Shown here: in pieces, positions 11,466 through 24,900 of the stretch | Layout: every line of letters starts with the position of its first letter | How positions within the stretch are numbered: position 1 is the stretch's first letter | Assembly: GCA_964019155.1 (NCBI GenBank) | Contig: CAXHSG010000218.1 | Location: 620,001-684,000 of the forward strand | Length of the DNA stretch: 64,000 nucleotides | Direction: 5' to 3' | Origin: Osedax fenrisi | Lineage: Eukaryota > Annelida > Polychaeta > Sabellida > Siboglinidae | Program-made: the position numbers and the translations under genes | Notes under the pieces: generated by a model | The model's database searches: none | What the model saw: the letters and a program-made list of their open reading frames with translations, nothing else | What the model was told of the DNA's origin: nothing

Positions 11466-14400
11466 CTCTAGGTAACTCTAGCTAACTTTAGCTAACTCTA
11501 GGTAACTATAGGTAACTCTAGGTATCACTAGCTAACTCTAGCTAACTTTAGCTAACTCTAGGTAACTATAGGTAACTTTAGCTAACTCTAGCTAACTCTA
11601 GCTAACTCTAGCTAACTCTAGCTAACTCTAGCTAACTCTAGCTAACTCTAGCTAACTCTAGGTAACTCTAGCTAACTCTAGCTAACTCTAGCTAACTCTA
11701 GCTAACTCTAGGTAACTCTAGATAACTCTAGGTAACTCTAGCTAACTCTAGGTAACTCTAGCTAACTCTAGCTAACTCTAGGTAACTCTAGGTAACTCTA
11801 GCTAACTCTAGCTAACTCTAGCTAACTCTAGCTAACTCTAGGTAACTCTAGGTAACTCTAGCTAACTCTAGCTAACTCTAGCTAACTCTAGCTAACTCTA
11901 GCTAACTCTAGGTAACTCTAGCTAACTCTAGCTAACTTTAGCTAACTCTAGCTAACTCTAGGTAACTCTAGGTGACTCTAGGTAACTCTAGCTAACTTTA
12001 GCTAACTCTAGGTAACTATAGGTAACTCTAAGTAACTCTAGCTAACTCTAGTTAACTCTATCTAAATCTAGCTAACTCTAGCTAATTCTAGCTAACTCTA
12101 GCTAACTCTAGGTAACTCTAGGTAACTCTAGCTAACTCTAGCTAACTCTAGCTAACTCTAGCTAACTCTAGGTAACTCTAGGTAACTCTAGCTAACTCTA
12201 GCTAACTTTAGCTAACTCTAGCTAACTCTAGGTAACTCTAGGTGACTCTAGGTAACTCTAGCTAACTTTAGCTAACTCTAGGTAACTATAGGTAACTCTA
12301 AGTAACTCTAGCTAACTCTAGTTAACTCTAGCTAACTCAAGCTAACTCTAGCTAATTCTAGTTAACTCTAGCTAACTCTAGCTAACTCTAGCTAACTTTA
12401 GCTAACTCTAGCTAACTCTAGGTAACTTTAGCTAACTCTAGCTAACTCTAACTAACTCTAGCTAACTCTAGGTAACTCTAGGTAACTCTAGCTAACTTTA
12501 GCTAACTCTAGGTAACTCTAGGTAACTCTAGGTAACTCTAGCTAACTCTAGCTAACTTTAGCTAACTCTATCTAACTCTAGCTAACTCTAGCTAACTTTA
12601 GCTAACTCTAGCTAACTCTAGGTAACTCTAGCTAACTTTAGCTAACTCTAGCTAACTCTATCTAAATCTAGCTAACTCTAGCTAATTCTAGCTAACTCTA
12701 GCTAACTCTAGGTAACTCTAGGTAACTCTAGCTAACTCTAGCTAACTCTAGCTAACTCTAGCTAACTCTAGGTAACTCTAGGTAACTCTAGCTAACTCTA
12801 GCTAACTTTAGCTAACTCTAGCTAACTCTAGGTAACTCTAGGTGACTCTAGGTAACTCTAGCTAACTTTAGCTAACTCTAGGTAACTATAGGTAACTCTA
12901 AGTAACTCTAGCTAACTCTAGTTAACTCTAGCTAACTCAAGCTAACTCTAGCTAACTCTAGTTAACTCTAGCTAACTCTAGCTAACTCTAGCTAACTTTA
13001 GCTAACTCTAGCTAACTCTAGGTAACTTTAGCTAACTCTAGCTAACTCTAACTAACTCTAGCTAACTCTAGGTAACTCTAGGTAACTCTAGCTAACTTTA
13101 GCTAACTCTATGTAACTATAGGTAACTCTAGGTAACTCTAGCTAACTCTAACTAACTCTAGGAAACTCTAGGTAACTCTAGGTAACTCTAGCTAACTCTA
13201 GCTAACTTTAGCTAACTCTAGCTAACTCTAGCTAACTCTAGCTAACTTTAGCTAACTCTAGCTAACTCTAGGTAACTCTAGCTAACTTTAGCTAACTCTA
13301 GGTAACTATAGGTAACTCTAGGTATCACTAGCTAACTCTAGCTAACTTTAGCTAACTCTAGGTAACTATAGGTAACTTTAGCTAACTCTAGCTAACTCTA
13401 GCTAACTCTAGCTAACTCTAGCTAACTCTAGCTAACTCTAGCTAACTCTAGCTAACTCTAGGTAACTCTAGCTAACTCTAGCTAACTCTAGCTAACTCTA
13501 GCTAACTCTAGGTAACTCTAGATAACTCTAGGTAACTCTAGCTAACTCTAGGTAACTCTAGCTAACTCTAGCTAACTCTAGGTAACTCTAGGTAACTCTA
13601 GCTAACTCTAGCTAACTCTAGCTAACTCTAGCTAACTCTAGGTAACTCTAGGTAACTCTAGCTAACTCTAGCTAACTCTAGCTAACTCTAGCTAACTCTA
13701 GCTAACTCTAGGTAACTCTAGCTAACTCTAGCTAACTTTAGCTAACTCTAGCTAACTCTAGGTAACTCTAGGTGACTCTAGGTAACTCTAGCTAACTTTA
13801 GCTAACTCTAGGTAACTATAGGTAACTCTAAGTAACTCTAGCTAACTCTAGTTAACTCTATCTAAATCTAGCTAACTCTAGCTAATTCTAGCTAACTCTA
13901 GCTAACTCTAGGTAACTCTAGGTAACTCTAGCTAACTCTAGCTAACTCTAGCTAACTCTAGCTAACTCTAGGTAACTCTAGGTAACTCTAGCTAACTCTA
14001 GCTAACTTTAGCTAACTCTAGCTAACTCTAGGTAACTCTAGGTGACTCTAGGTAACTCTAGCTAACTTTAGCTAACTCTAGGTAACTATAGGTAACTCTA
14101 AGTAACTCTAGCTAACTCTAGTTAACTCTAGCTAACTCAAGCTAACTCTAGCTAATTCTAGTTAACTCTAGCTAACTCTAGCTAACTCTAGCTAACTTTA
14201 GCTAACTCTAGCTAACTCTAGGTAACTTTAGCTAACTCTAGCTAACTCTAACTAACTCTAGCTAACTCTAGGTAACTCTAGGTAACTCTAGCTAACTTTA
14301 GCTAACTCTAGGTAACTCTAGGTAACTCTAGGTAACTCTAGCTAACTCTAGCTAACTTTAGCTAACTCTATCTAACTCTAGCTAACTCTAGCTAACTTTA

Positions 14401-15100
14401 GCTAACTCTAGCTAACTCTAGGTAACTCTAGCTAACTTTAGCTAACTCTAGCTAACTCTATCTAAATCTAGCTAACTCTAGCTAATTCTAGCTAACTCTA
14501 GCTAACTCTAGGTAACTCTAGGTAACTCTAGCTAACTCTAGCTAACTCTAGCTAACTCTAGCTAACTCTAGGTAACTCTAGGTAACTCTAGCTAACTCTA
14601 GCTAACTTTAGCTAACTCTAGCTAACTCTAGGTAACTCTAGGTGACTCTAGGTAACTCTAGCTAACTTTAGCTAACTCTAGGTAACTATAGGTAACTCTA
14701 AGTAACTCTAGCTAACTCTAGTTAACTCTAGCTAACTCAAGCTAACTCTAGCTAACTCTAGTTAACTCTAGCTAACTCTAGCTAACTCTAGCTAACTTTA
14801 TCTAACTCTAGCTAACTCTAGGTAACTTTAGCTAACTCTAGCTAACTCTAACTAACTCTAGCTAACTCTAGGTAACTCTAGGTAACTCTAGCTAACTTTA
14901 GCTAACTCTATGTAACTATAGGTAACTCTAGGTAACTCTAGCTAACTCTAACTAACTCTAGGAAACTCTAGGTAACTCTAGGTAACTCTAGCTAACTCTA
15001 GCTAACTTTAGCTAACTCTAGCTAACTCTAGCTAACTCTAGCTAACTTTAGCTAACTCTAGCTAACTCTAGGTAACTCTAGCTAACTTTAGCTAACTCTA
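11466..15100. repeat. 1,800-bp tandem duplication, two copies
   Basis: Copies are about 11,466-13,300 and 13,266-15,100, overlapping by the usual uncertainty of the joint. Markers at exact 1,800-bp spacing: ggtatcacta 11,521/13,321; ggtgactcta 11,971/13,771, 12,241/14,041 and 12,841/14,641; gctaattcta 12,351/14,151; ggaaactcta 13,161/14,961. A private change is tctaactcta at 14,801 against gctaactcta at 13,001. Divergence starts at 13,301/15,101 (ggtaactata against gctaactcta). Each copy itself holds repeated ggtgactcta blocks, so this duplicated an already duplicated region. Confidence 0.9.
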
Positions 15101-15765
15101 GCTAACTCTAGCTAACTCTATCTAAATCTAGCTAACTCTAGCTAATTCTAGCTAACTCTAGCTAACTCTAGGTAACTCTAGGTAACTCTAGCTAACTCTA
15201 GCTAACTCTAGCTAACTCTAGCTAACTCTAGGTAACTCTAGGTAACTCTAGCTAACTCTAGCTAACTTTAGCTAACTCTAGCTAACTCTAGGTAACTCTA
15301 GGTGACTCTAGGTAACTCTAGCTAACTTTAGCTAACTCTAGGTAACTATAGGTAACTCTAAGTAACTCTAGCTAACTCTAGTTAACTCTAGCTAACTCAA
15401 GCTAACTCTAGCTAACTCTAGTTAACTCTAGCTAACTCTAGCTAACTCTAGCTAACTTTAGCTAACTCTAGCTAACTCTAGGTAACTTTAGCTAACTCTA
15501 GCTAACTCTAACTAACTCTAGCTAACTCTAGGTAACTCTAGGTAACTCTAGCTAACTTTAGCTATCTCTATGTAACTATAGGTAACTCTAGGTAACTCTA
15601 GCTAACTCTAACTAACTCTAGGAAACTCTAGGTAACTCTAGGTAACTCTAGCTAACTCTAGCTAACTTTAGCTAACTCTAGCTAACTCTAGCTAACTCTA
15701 GCTAACTTTAGCTAACTCTAGCTAACTCTAGGTAACTCTAGCTAACTTTAGCTAACTCTAGCTAA
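14446..15765. repeat. 660-bp tandem duplication at the right end of the 1,800-bp repeat
   Basis: About 14,446-15,105 is repeated at 15,106-15,765. Markers: tctaaatcta 14,461/15,121, ggtgactcta 14,641/15,301 and ggaaactcta 14,961/15,621. One private change is gctatctcta at 15,561 against gctaactcta at 14,901. The right limit is 15,771, where gctaaatcta appears in place of gctaactcta. The tctaactcta change at 14,801 is absent from 15,461, so it either arose after this duplication or was lost from one copy. Confidence 0.87.
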
Positions 15766-15769
15766 CTCT

Positions 15770-17875
15770 AGCTAAATCTAGCTAACTCTAGCTAACTCTA
15801 TCTAACTCTAGCTAACTCTAGCTAACTCTAGGTAACTCTAGGTAACTCTAGCTAACTCTAGCTAACTCTAGCTAACTCTAGCTAACTCTAGGTAACTCTA
15901 GGTAACTCTAGCTAACTCTAGCTAAATTTAGCTAACTCTAGCTAACTCTAGGTAACTCTAGGTAACTATAGGTAACTCTAGGTAACTCTAGCTATCTCTA
16001 GCTAACTCTAGCTAACTCTAGGTAACTCTAGCTAACTCTAGCTAACTCTAGCTAACTCTAGCTAACTCTAGCTAACTTTAGCTAACTCTAGCTAACTCTA
16101 GCTAACTCTAGCTAACTTTAGCTAACTCTAGCTAACTCTAGGTAACTTTAGCTAACTTTAGCTAACTCTAACTAACTCTAGCTAACTCTATGTAACTCTA
16201 GGTAACTCTAGCTAACTTTAGCTAACTCTAGGTAACTATAGGTAAGTCTAGGTATCACTAGCTAACTCTAGCTAACTTTAGCTAACTCTAGGTAACTATA
16301 GGTAACTTTAGCTAACTCTAGCTAACTCTAGCTAACTCTAGCTAACTCTAGCTAACTCTAGCTAACTCTAGATAACTCTAGGTAACTCTAGGTAACTCTA
16401 GCTAACTCTAGCTAACTCTAGCTAACTCTAGCTAACTCTAGCTAACTCTAGCTAACTCTAGCTAACTCTAGGTAACTCTAGGTAACTCTAGGTAACTCTA
16501 GCTAACTCTAACTAACTCTAGCTAACTCTAGCTAACTCTAGCTAACTCTAGCTAACTCTAGGTAATTCTAGGTAACTCTAGCTAAATCTAGCTAACTCTA
16601 GGTAACTCTAGCTAACTCTAGCTAACTCTAGCTAACTTTAGCTAACTCTAGCTAACTCTAACTAACTCTAGGTAACTCTAGGTAACTCTAGGTAACTCTA
16701 GCTAACTCTAGCTAACTTTAGCTAACTCTAGCTAACTCTAGCTAACTCTAGCTAACTTTAGCTAACTCTAGCTAACTCTAGGTAACTCTAGTTAACTTTA
16801 GCTAACTCTAACTAACTCTAGCTAACTCTAGGTAACTCTAGGTAACTCTAGCTAACTTTAGCTAACTCTAGGTAACTATAGGTAACTCTAGGTAACTCTA
16901 GCTAACTCTAACTAACTCTTGGTAACTCTAGGTAACTCTAGGTAACTCTAGCTAACTCTAGCTAACTTTAGCTAACTCTAGCTAACTCTAGCTAACTCTA
17001 GCTAACTCTAGCTAACTTTAGCTAACTCTAGGTAACTCTAGCTAACTTTAGCTAACTCTAGGTAACTATAGGTAACTCTAGGTAACTCTAGCTAACTCTA
17101 GCTAACTCTAGCTAACTTTAGCTAACTCTAGCTAACTCTAGGTAACTCTTGCTAACTCTAGGTAACTCTAGGTAACTCTAGCTAACTTTAGCTAACTCTA
17201 GGTAACTATAGGTAACTCTAGGTATCACTAGCTAACTCTAGCTAACTTTAGCTAACTCAAGGTAACTATAGGTAACTTTAGCTAACTCTAGATAACTCTA
17301 GCTAACTCTAACTAACTCTAGCTAACTCTAGCTAACTCTAGATAACTCTAGGTAACTCTAGGTAACTCTAGGTAACTCTAGCTAAATCTAGCTAACTCTA
17401 GCTAACTCTAGCTAACTCTAGCTAACTCTAACTAACTCTAGCTAACTCTAGCTAACTCTAGCTAACTCTAGGTAACTCTAGGTAACTCTAGGTAACTCTA
17501 GCTAACTCTAACTAACTCTAGCTAACTCTAGCTAACTCTAGCTAACTCTAGCTAACTCTAGGTAACTCTAGGTAAATCTAGCTAAATCTTGCTAACTCTA
17601 GGTAACTCTAGGTAACTCTAGCTAACTTTAGCTAACTCTAGGTAACTATAGGTAATTCTAGGTAACTCTATCTAACTCTAGTTAACTCTAGCTAACTCTA
17701 GGTAACTCTAGGTAACTCTAGGTAACTCTAGGTAACTCTAGCTAACTCTAGGTAACTCTAGGTAACTCTAGCTAACTCTAGTTAACTCTAGCTAACTCAA
17801 GCTAACTCTAGCTAACTCTAGCTAACTCTAGCTAACTCTATCTAACTCTAGCTAACTCTAGCTAACTCTAGCTAA
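15770..17875. repeat. Mixed-variant stretch with short related strings
   Basis: Ordinary units in unchanged phase. It contains ggtatcacta strings at 16,251 and 17,221 in the context also seen at 10,171, 11,101 and 11,521, but no single long copy is obvious by eye. The unit ending at 16,241-16,245 (ctctaggtaa followed by gtcta) is one of two places where the string aggtaagt occurs (the other is at 11,410). Nothing other than satellite is present. Confidence 0.8.
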
Positions 17876-18365
17876 CTCTAGCTAACTCTAGCTAACTCTA
17901 GATAACTCTAGGTAACTCTAGGTAACTCTAGTTAACTCTAGCTAACTCTATCTAACTCTAGCTAACTCTAGCTAACTCTAGCTAACTCTAACTAACTCTA
18001 GCTAACTCTAGGTAACTCTAGGTAACTCTAGCTAACTTTAGCTAACTCTATGTAACTATAGGTAACTCTAGGTAACTCTAGCTAACTCTAACTAACTCTA
18101 ACTAACTCTAGGTAACTCTAGGTAACTCTAGCTAACTTTAGCTAACTCTAGCTAACTCTAGGTAACTCTAGCTAACTTTAGCTAACTCTAGCTAACTCTA
18201 GCTAAATCTAGCTAACTCTAGCTAACTCTAGCTAACTCTAGCTAACTCTAGGTAACTCTAGGTAACTCTAGCTAACTCTAGCTAACTCTAGCTAACTCTA
18301 GCTAACTCTAGGTAACTCTAGGTAACTCTAGCTAACTCTAGCTAACTTTAGCTAACTCTAGCTAA

Positions 18366-18376
18366 CTTTTAGGTAA
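18366..18376. other. 11-bp unit cttttaggtaa
   Basis: An 11-mer made by a T run in place of the usual ctcta. The related segment at about 10,866 has the normal ctctaggtaa, so the 11-mer is the derived state. It shifts the unit phase by plus one. It is one of only two 11-mers seen. Confidence 0.95.
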
Positions 18377-21300
18377 CTCTAGGTAACTATAGGTAACTCT
18401 AGGTAACTCTAGCTAACTCTAGCTAACTCTAGCTAACTCTAGGTAACTCTAGCTAACTCTAGCTAACTCTAGCTAACTCTAGCTATCTCTAGCTAACTTT
18501 AGCTAACTCTAGATAACTCTAGCTAACTCTAGCTAACTTTAGCTAACTCTAGGTAACTCTAGGTAACTCTAGCTAACTTTAGCTAACTCTAGGTAACTAT
18601 AGGTAACTCTAGGTATCACTAGCTAACTCTAGCTAACTTTAGCTAACTCTAGGTAACTATAGGTAACTTTAGCTAACTCTAGCTAACTATAGCTAACTCT
18701 AGCTAACTCTAGCTAATTCTAGCTAACTCTAGATAACTCTAGGTAACTCTAGGTAACTCTAGCTAACTCTAGCTAACTCTAGCTAACTCTAGCTAACTCT
18801 AGCTAACTCTAGGTAACTCTAGGTAACTCTAGCTAAATCTAGCTAACTCTAGGTAACTCTAGCTAACTCTAGCTAACTCTAGCTAACTTTAGCTAACTCT
18901 AGCTAACTCTAACTAACTCTAGGTAACTCTAGGTAACTCTAGCTAACTCTAGCTAACTCTAGCTAACTCTAGCTAACTCTAGCTAACTTTAGCTAACTCT
19001 AGCTAACTCTAGCTAACTCTAGCTAACTTTAGCTAACTCTAGCTAACTCTAGGTAACTTTAGCTAACTTTAGCTAACTCTAACTAACTCTAGCTAACTCT
19101 AGGTAACTCTAGCTAATTCTAGCTAACTCTAGCTATCTCTAGCTAACTCTGGCTAAATCTAGCTAACTCTAGCTAACTCTAGCTAACTCTAGGTAACTCT
19201 AGGTAACTCTAGGTAACTCTAGCTAACTCTAGCTAACTCTAGCTAACTTTAGCTAACTCTAGCTAACTCTAGGTAACTCTAGGTAACTATAGGTAACTCT
19301 AGGTAACTCTAGCTAACTCTAGCTAACTCTAGCTAACTCTAGGTAACTCTAGCTAACTTTAGCTAACTCTAGGTAACTATAGGTAACTCTAGGTATCACT
19401 AGCTAACTCTAGCTAACTTTAGCTAACTCTAGGTAACTATAGGTAACTTTAGCTAACTATAGCTAACTCTAGCTAACTCTAGGTAACTCTAGATAACTCT
19501 AGGTAACTCTAGCTAACTCTAGGTAACTCTAGCTAACTCTAGCTAACTCTAGGTAACTCTAGGTAACTCTAGCTAACTCTAGCTAACTCTAGCTAACTCT
19601 AGCTAACTCTAGGTAACTCTATGTAACTCTAGGTAACTCTAGCTAACTCTAGGTAACTCTAGCTAACTCTAGCTAACTCTAGGTAACTCTAGGTAACTCT
19701 AGGTAACTCTAGCTAACTCTAGCTAACTTTAGCTAACTCTAGCTAACTCTAGCTAACTATAGCTAACTTTAGCTAACTCTAGCTAACTCTAGGTAACTCT
19801 AGCTAACTTTAGCTAACTCTAGGTAACTCTAGCTAACTCTAGCTAACTCTAGCTAACTCTAGCTAACTCTAGGTAACTCTATGTAACTCTAGGTAACTCT
19901 AGCTAACTCTAGGTAACTCTAGCTAACTCTAGCTAACTCTAGGTAACTCTAGGTAACTCTAGGTAACTCTAGCTAACTCTAGCTAACTTTAGCTAACTCT
20001 AGCTAACTCTAGCTAACTCTAGCTAACTTTAGCTAACTCTAGCTAACTCTAGGTAACTCTAGCTAACTTTAGCTAACTCTAGCTAACTCTAGCTAAATCT
20101 AGCTAACTCTAGCTAATTCTATCTAACTCTAGGTAACTATAGGTAACTCTAGGTATCAATAGCTAACTCTAGCTAACTTTAGCTAACTCTAGCTAACTCT
20201 AGGTAACTCTAGGTAACTCTAGGTAACTCTAGCTAACTTTAGCTAACTCTAGGTAACTATAGGTAACTCTAAGTAACTCTAGCTAACTCTAGTTAACTCT
20301 AGCTAACTCAAGCTAACTCTAGCTAACTCTAGTTAACTCTAGCTAACTCTAGCTAACTCTAGCTAACTTTAGCTAACTCTAGCTAACTCTAGGTAACTTT
20401 AGCTAACTCTAGCTAACTCTAACTAACTCTAGCTAACTCTAGGTAACTCTAGGTAACTCTAGGTAACTCTAGCTAACTTTAGCTAACTCTATGTAACTAT
20501 AGGTAACTCTAGGTAACTCTAGCTAACTCTAACTAACTCTAGGAAACTCTAGGTAACTCTAGGTAACTCTAGCTAACTCTAGCTAACTTTAGCTAACTCT
20601 AGCTAACTTTAGCTAACTCTAGCTAACTCTAGGTAACTCTAGCTAACTTTAGCTAACTCTAGCTAACTCTAGCTAAATCTAGCTAACTCTAGCTAACTCT
20701 AGCTAACTCTAGCTAACTCTAGCTAACTTTAGCTAACTCTAGCTAACTCTAACTAACTCTAGGTAACTCTAGGTAACTCTAGCTAACTCTAGCTAACTCT
20801 AGCTAACTCTAGCTAACTCTAGCTAACTTTAGCTAACTCTAGCTAACTCTAGCTAACTCTAGCTAACTTTAGCTAACTCTAGCTAACTCTAGGTAACTTT
20901 AGCTAACTTTAGCTAACTCTAACTAACTCTAGCTAACTCTAGGTAACTCTAGCTAATTCTAGCTAACTCTAGCTATCTCTAGCTAACTCTAGCTAAATCT
21001 AGCTAACTCTAGCTAACTCTAGCTAACTCTAGGTAACTCTAGGTAACTCTAGTTAACTCTAGCTAACTCTATCTAACTCTAGCTAACTCTAGCTAACTCT
21101 AGCTAACTCTAACTAACTCTAGCTAACTCTAGGTAACTCTAGGTAACTCTAGCTAACTTTAGCTAACTCTATGTAACTATAGGTAACTCTAGGTAACTCT
21201 AGCTAACTCTAACTAACTCTAACTAACTCTAGGTAACTCTAGGTAACTCTAGCTAACTTTAGCTAACTCTAGCTAACTCTAGGTAACTCTAGCTAACTTT

Positions 21301-21486
21301 AGCTAACTCTAGCTAACTCTAGCTAAATCTAGCTAACTCTAGCTAACTCTAGCTAACTCTAGCTAACTCTAGGTAACTCTAGGTAACTCTAGCTAACTCT
21401 AGCTAACTCTAGCTAACTCTAGCTAACTCTAGGTAACTCTAGGTAACTCTAGCTAACTCTAGCTAACTTTAGCTAACTCTAGCTAA

Positions 21487-21497
21487 CTTTTAGGTAA
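21487..21497. other. 11-bp unit cttttaggtaa, second copy
   Basis: Partner of the 11-mer at 18,366, exactly 3,121 bp away, with the same neighbours on both sides. It was copied with the large duplication. Confidence 0.95.
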
Positions 21498-21977
21498 CTC
21501 TAGGTAACTATAGGTAACTCTAGGTAACTCTAGCTAACTCTAGCTAACTCTAGCTAACTCTAGGTAACTCTAGCTAACTCTAGCTAACTCTAGCTAACTC
21601 TAGCTATCTCTAGCTAACTTTAGCTAACTCTAGATAACTCTAGCTAACTCTAGCTAACTTTAGCTAACTCTAGGTAACTCTAGGTAACTCTAGCTAACTT
21701 TAGCTAACTCTAGGTAACTATAGGTAACTCTAGGTATCACTAGCTAACTCTAGCTAACTTTAGCTAACTCTAGGTAACTATAGGTAACTTTAGCTAACTC
21801 TAGCTAACTATAGCTAACTCTAGCTAACTCTAGCTAATTCTAGCTAACTCTAGATAACTCTAGGTAACTCTAGGTAACTCTAGCTAACTCTAGCTAACTC
21901 TAGCTAACTCTAGCTAACTCTAGCTAACTCTAGGTAACTCTAGGTAACTCTAGCTAAATCTAGCTAACTCTAGGTAA

Positions 21978-24900
21978 CTCTAGCTAACTCTAGCTAACTC
22001 TAGCTAACTTTAGCTAACTCTAGCTAACTCTAACTAACTCTAGGTAACTCTAGGTAACTCTAGCTAACTCTAGCTAACTCTAGCTAACTCTAGCTAACTC
22101 TAGCTAACTTTAGCTAACTCTAGCTAACTCTAGCTAACTCTAGCTAACTTTAGCTAACTCTAGCTAACTCTAGGTAACTTTAGCTAACTTTAGCTAACTC
22201 TAACTAACTCTAGCTAACTCTAGGTAACTCTAGCTAATTCTAGCTAACTCTAGCTATCTCTAGCTAACTCTAGCTAAATCTAGCTAACTCTAGCTAACTC
22301 TAGCTAACTCTAGGTAACTCTAGGTAACTCTAGGTAACTCTAGCTAACTCTAGCTAACTCTAGCTAACTTTAGCTAACTCTAGCTAACTCTAGGTAACTC
22401 TAGGTAACTATAGGTAACTCTAGGTAACTCTAGCTAACTCTAGCTAACTCTAGCTAACTCTAGGTAACTCTAGCTAACTTTAGCTAACTCTAGGTAACTA
22501 TAGGTAACTCTAGGTATCACTAGCTAACTCTAGCTAACTTTAGCTAACTCTAGGTAACTATAGGTAACTTTAGCTAACTATAGCTAACTCTAGCTAACTC
22601 TAGGTAACTCTAGATAACTCTAGGTAACTCTAGCTAACTCTAGGTAACTCTAGCTAACTCTAGCTAACTCTAGGTAACTCTAGGTAACTCTAGCTAACTC
22701 TAGCTAACTCTAGCTAACTCTAGCTAACTCTAGGTAACTCTATGTAACTCTAGGTAACTCTAGCTAACTCTAGGTAACTCTAGCTAACTCTAGCTAACTC
22801 TAGGTAACTCTAGGTAACTCTAGGTAACTCTAGCTAACTCTAGCTAACTTTAGCTAACTCTAGCTAACTCTAGCTAACTATAGCTAACTTTAGCTAACTC
22901 TAGCTAACTCTAGGTAACTCTAGCTAACTTTAGCTAACTCTAGGTAACTCTAGCTAACTCTAGCTAACTCTAGCTAACTCTAGCTAACTCTAGGTAACTC
23001 TATGTAACTCTAGGTAACTCTAGCTAACTCTAGGTAACTCTAGCTAACTCTAGCTAACTCTAGGTAACTCTAGGTAACTCTAGGTAACTCTAGCTAACTC
23101 TAGCTAACTTTAGCTAACTCTAGCTAACTCTAGCTAACTCTAGCTAACTTTAGCTAACTCTAGCTAACTCTAGGTAACTCTAGCTAACTTTAGCTAACTC
23201 TAGCTAACTCTAGCTAAATCTAGCTAACTCTAGCTAATTCTATCTAACTCTAGGTAACTATAGGTAACTCTAGGTATCAATAGCTAACTCTAGCTAACTT
23301 TAGCTAACTCTAGCTAACTCTAGGTAACTCTAGGTAACTCTAGGTAACTCTAGCTAACTTTAGCTAACTCTAGGTAACTATAGGTAACTCTAAGTAACTC
23401 TAGCTAACTCTAGTTAACTCTAGCTAACTCAAGCTAACTCTAGCTAACTCTAGTTAACTCTAGCTAACTCTAGCTAACTCTAGCTAACTTTAGCTAACTC
23501 TAGCTAACTCTAGGTAACTTTAGCTAACTCTAGCTAACTCTAACTAACTCTAGCTAACTCTAGGTAACTCTAGGTAACTCTAGGTAACTCTAGCTAACTT
23601 TAGCTAACTCTATGTAACTATAGGTAACTCTAGGTAACTCTAGCTAACTCTAACTAACTCTAGGAAACTCTAGGTAACTCTAGGTAACTCTAGCTAACTC
23701 TAGCTAACTTTAGCTAACTCTAGCTAACTTTAGCTAACTCTAGCTAACTCTAGGTAACTCTAGCTAACTTTAGCTAACTCTAGCTAACTCTAGCTAAATC
23801 TAGCTAACTCTAGCTAACTCTAGCTAACTCTAGCTAACTCTAGCTAACTTTAGCTAACTCTAGCTAACTCTAACTAACTCTAGGTAACTCTAGGTAACTC
23901 TAGCTAACTCTAGCTAACTCTAGCTAACTCTAGCTAACTCTAGCTAACTTTAGCTAACTCTAGCTAACTCTAGCTAACTCTAGCTAACTTTAGCTAACTC
24001 TAGCTAACTCTAGGTAACTTTAGCTAACTTTAGCTAACTCTAACTAACTCTAGCTAACTCTAGGTAACTCTAGCTAATTCTAGCTAACTCTAGCTATCTC
24101 TAGCTAACTCTAGCTAAATCTAGCTAACTCTAGCTAACTCTAGCTAACTCTAGGTAACTCTAGGTAACTCTAGGTAACTCTAGCTAACTCTAGCTAACTC
24201 TAGCTAACTTTAGCTAACTCTAGCTAACTCTAGGTAACTCTAGGTAACTATAGGTAACTCTAGGTAACTCTAGCTAACTCTAGCTAACTCTAGCTAACTC
24301 TAGGTAACTCTAGCTAACTTTAGCTAACTCTAGGTAACTATAGGTAACTCTAGGTATCACTAGCTAACTCTAGCTAACTTTAGCTAACTCTAGGTAACTA
24401 TAGGTAACTTTAGCTAACTATAGCTAACTCTAGCTAACTCTAGGTAACTCTAGATAACTCTAGGTAACTCTAGCTAACTCTAGGTAACTCTAGCTAACTC
24501 TAGCTAACTCTAGGTAACTCTAGGTAACTCTAGCTAACTCTAGCTAACTCTAGCTAACTCTAGCTAACTCTAGGTAACTCTATGTAACTCTAGGTAACTC
24601 TAGCTAACTCTAGGTAACTCTAGCTAACTCTAGCTAACTCTAGGTAACTCTAGGTAACTCTAGGTAACTCTAGCTAACTCTAGCTAACTTTAGCTAACTC
24701 TAGCTAACTCTAGCTAACTATAGCTAACTTTAGCTAACTCTAGCTAACTCTAGGTAACTCTAGCTAACTTTAGCTAACTCTAGGTAACTCTAGCTAACTC
24801 TAGCTAACTCTAGCTAACTCTAGCTAACTCTAGGTAACTCTATGTAACTCTAGGTAACTCTAGCTAACTCTAGGTAACTCTAGCTAACTCTAGCTAACTC

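Larger units (their letters stand above)
17876..24117. repeat. 3,121-bp tandem duplication, two copies
   Basis: Copies are about 17,876-20,996 and 20,997-24,117. The odd number comes from an 11-bp unit carried by each copy (18,366 and 21,487, spacing 3,121). Further markers: gctatctcta-type 18,482/21,603, ctctatgtaa contexts near 19,877/22,998, ggtatcaat context 20,152/23,273 and ctctaggaaa near 20,537/23,658. Differences are few: a ctctagataa unit near 17,896 is ctctagctaa in the second copy, and ctctggctaa near 19,147 is ctctagctaa in its partner. The match stops where ctctagttaa near 21,047 faces ctctaggtaa near 24,168. The left part of the repeat (18,001-18,360) also matches 10,501-10,860 at an offset of 7,500, showing older relatedness. 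Confidence 0.9.
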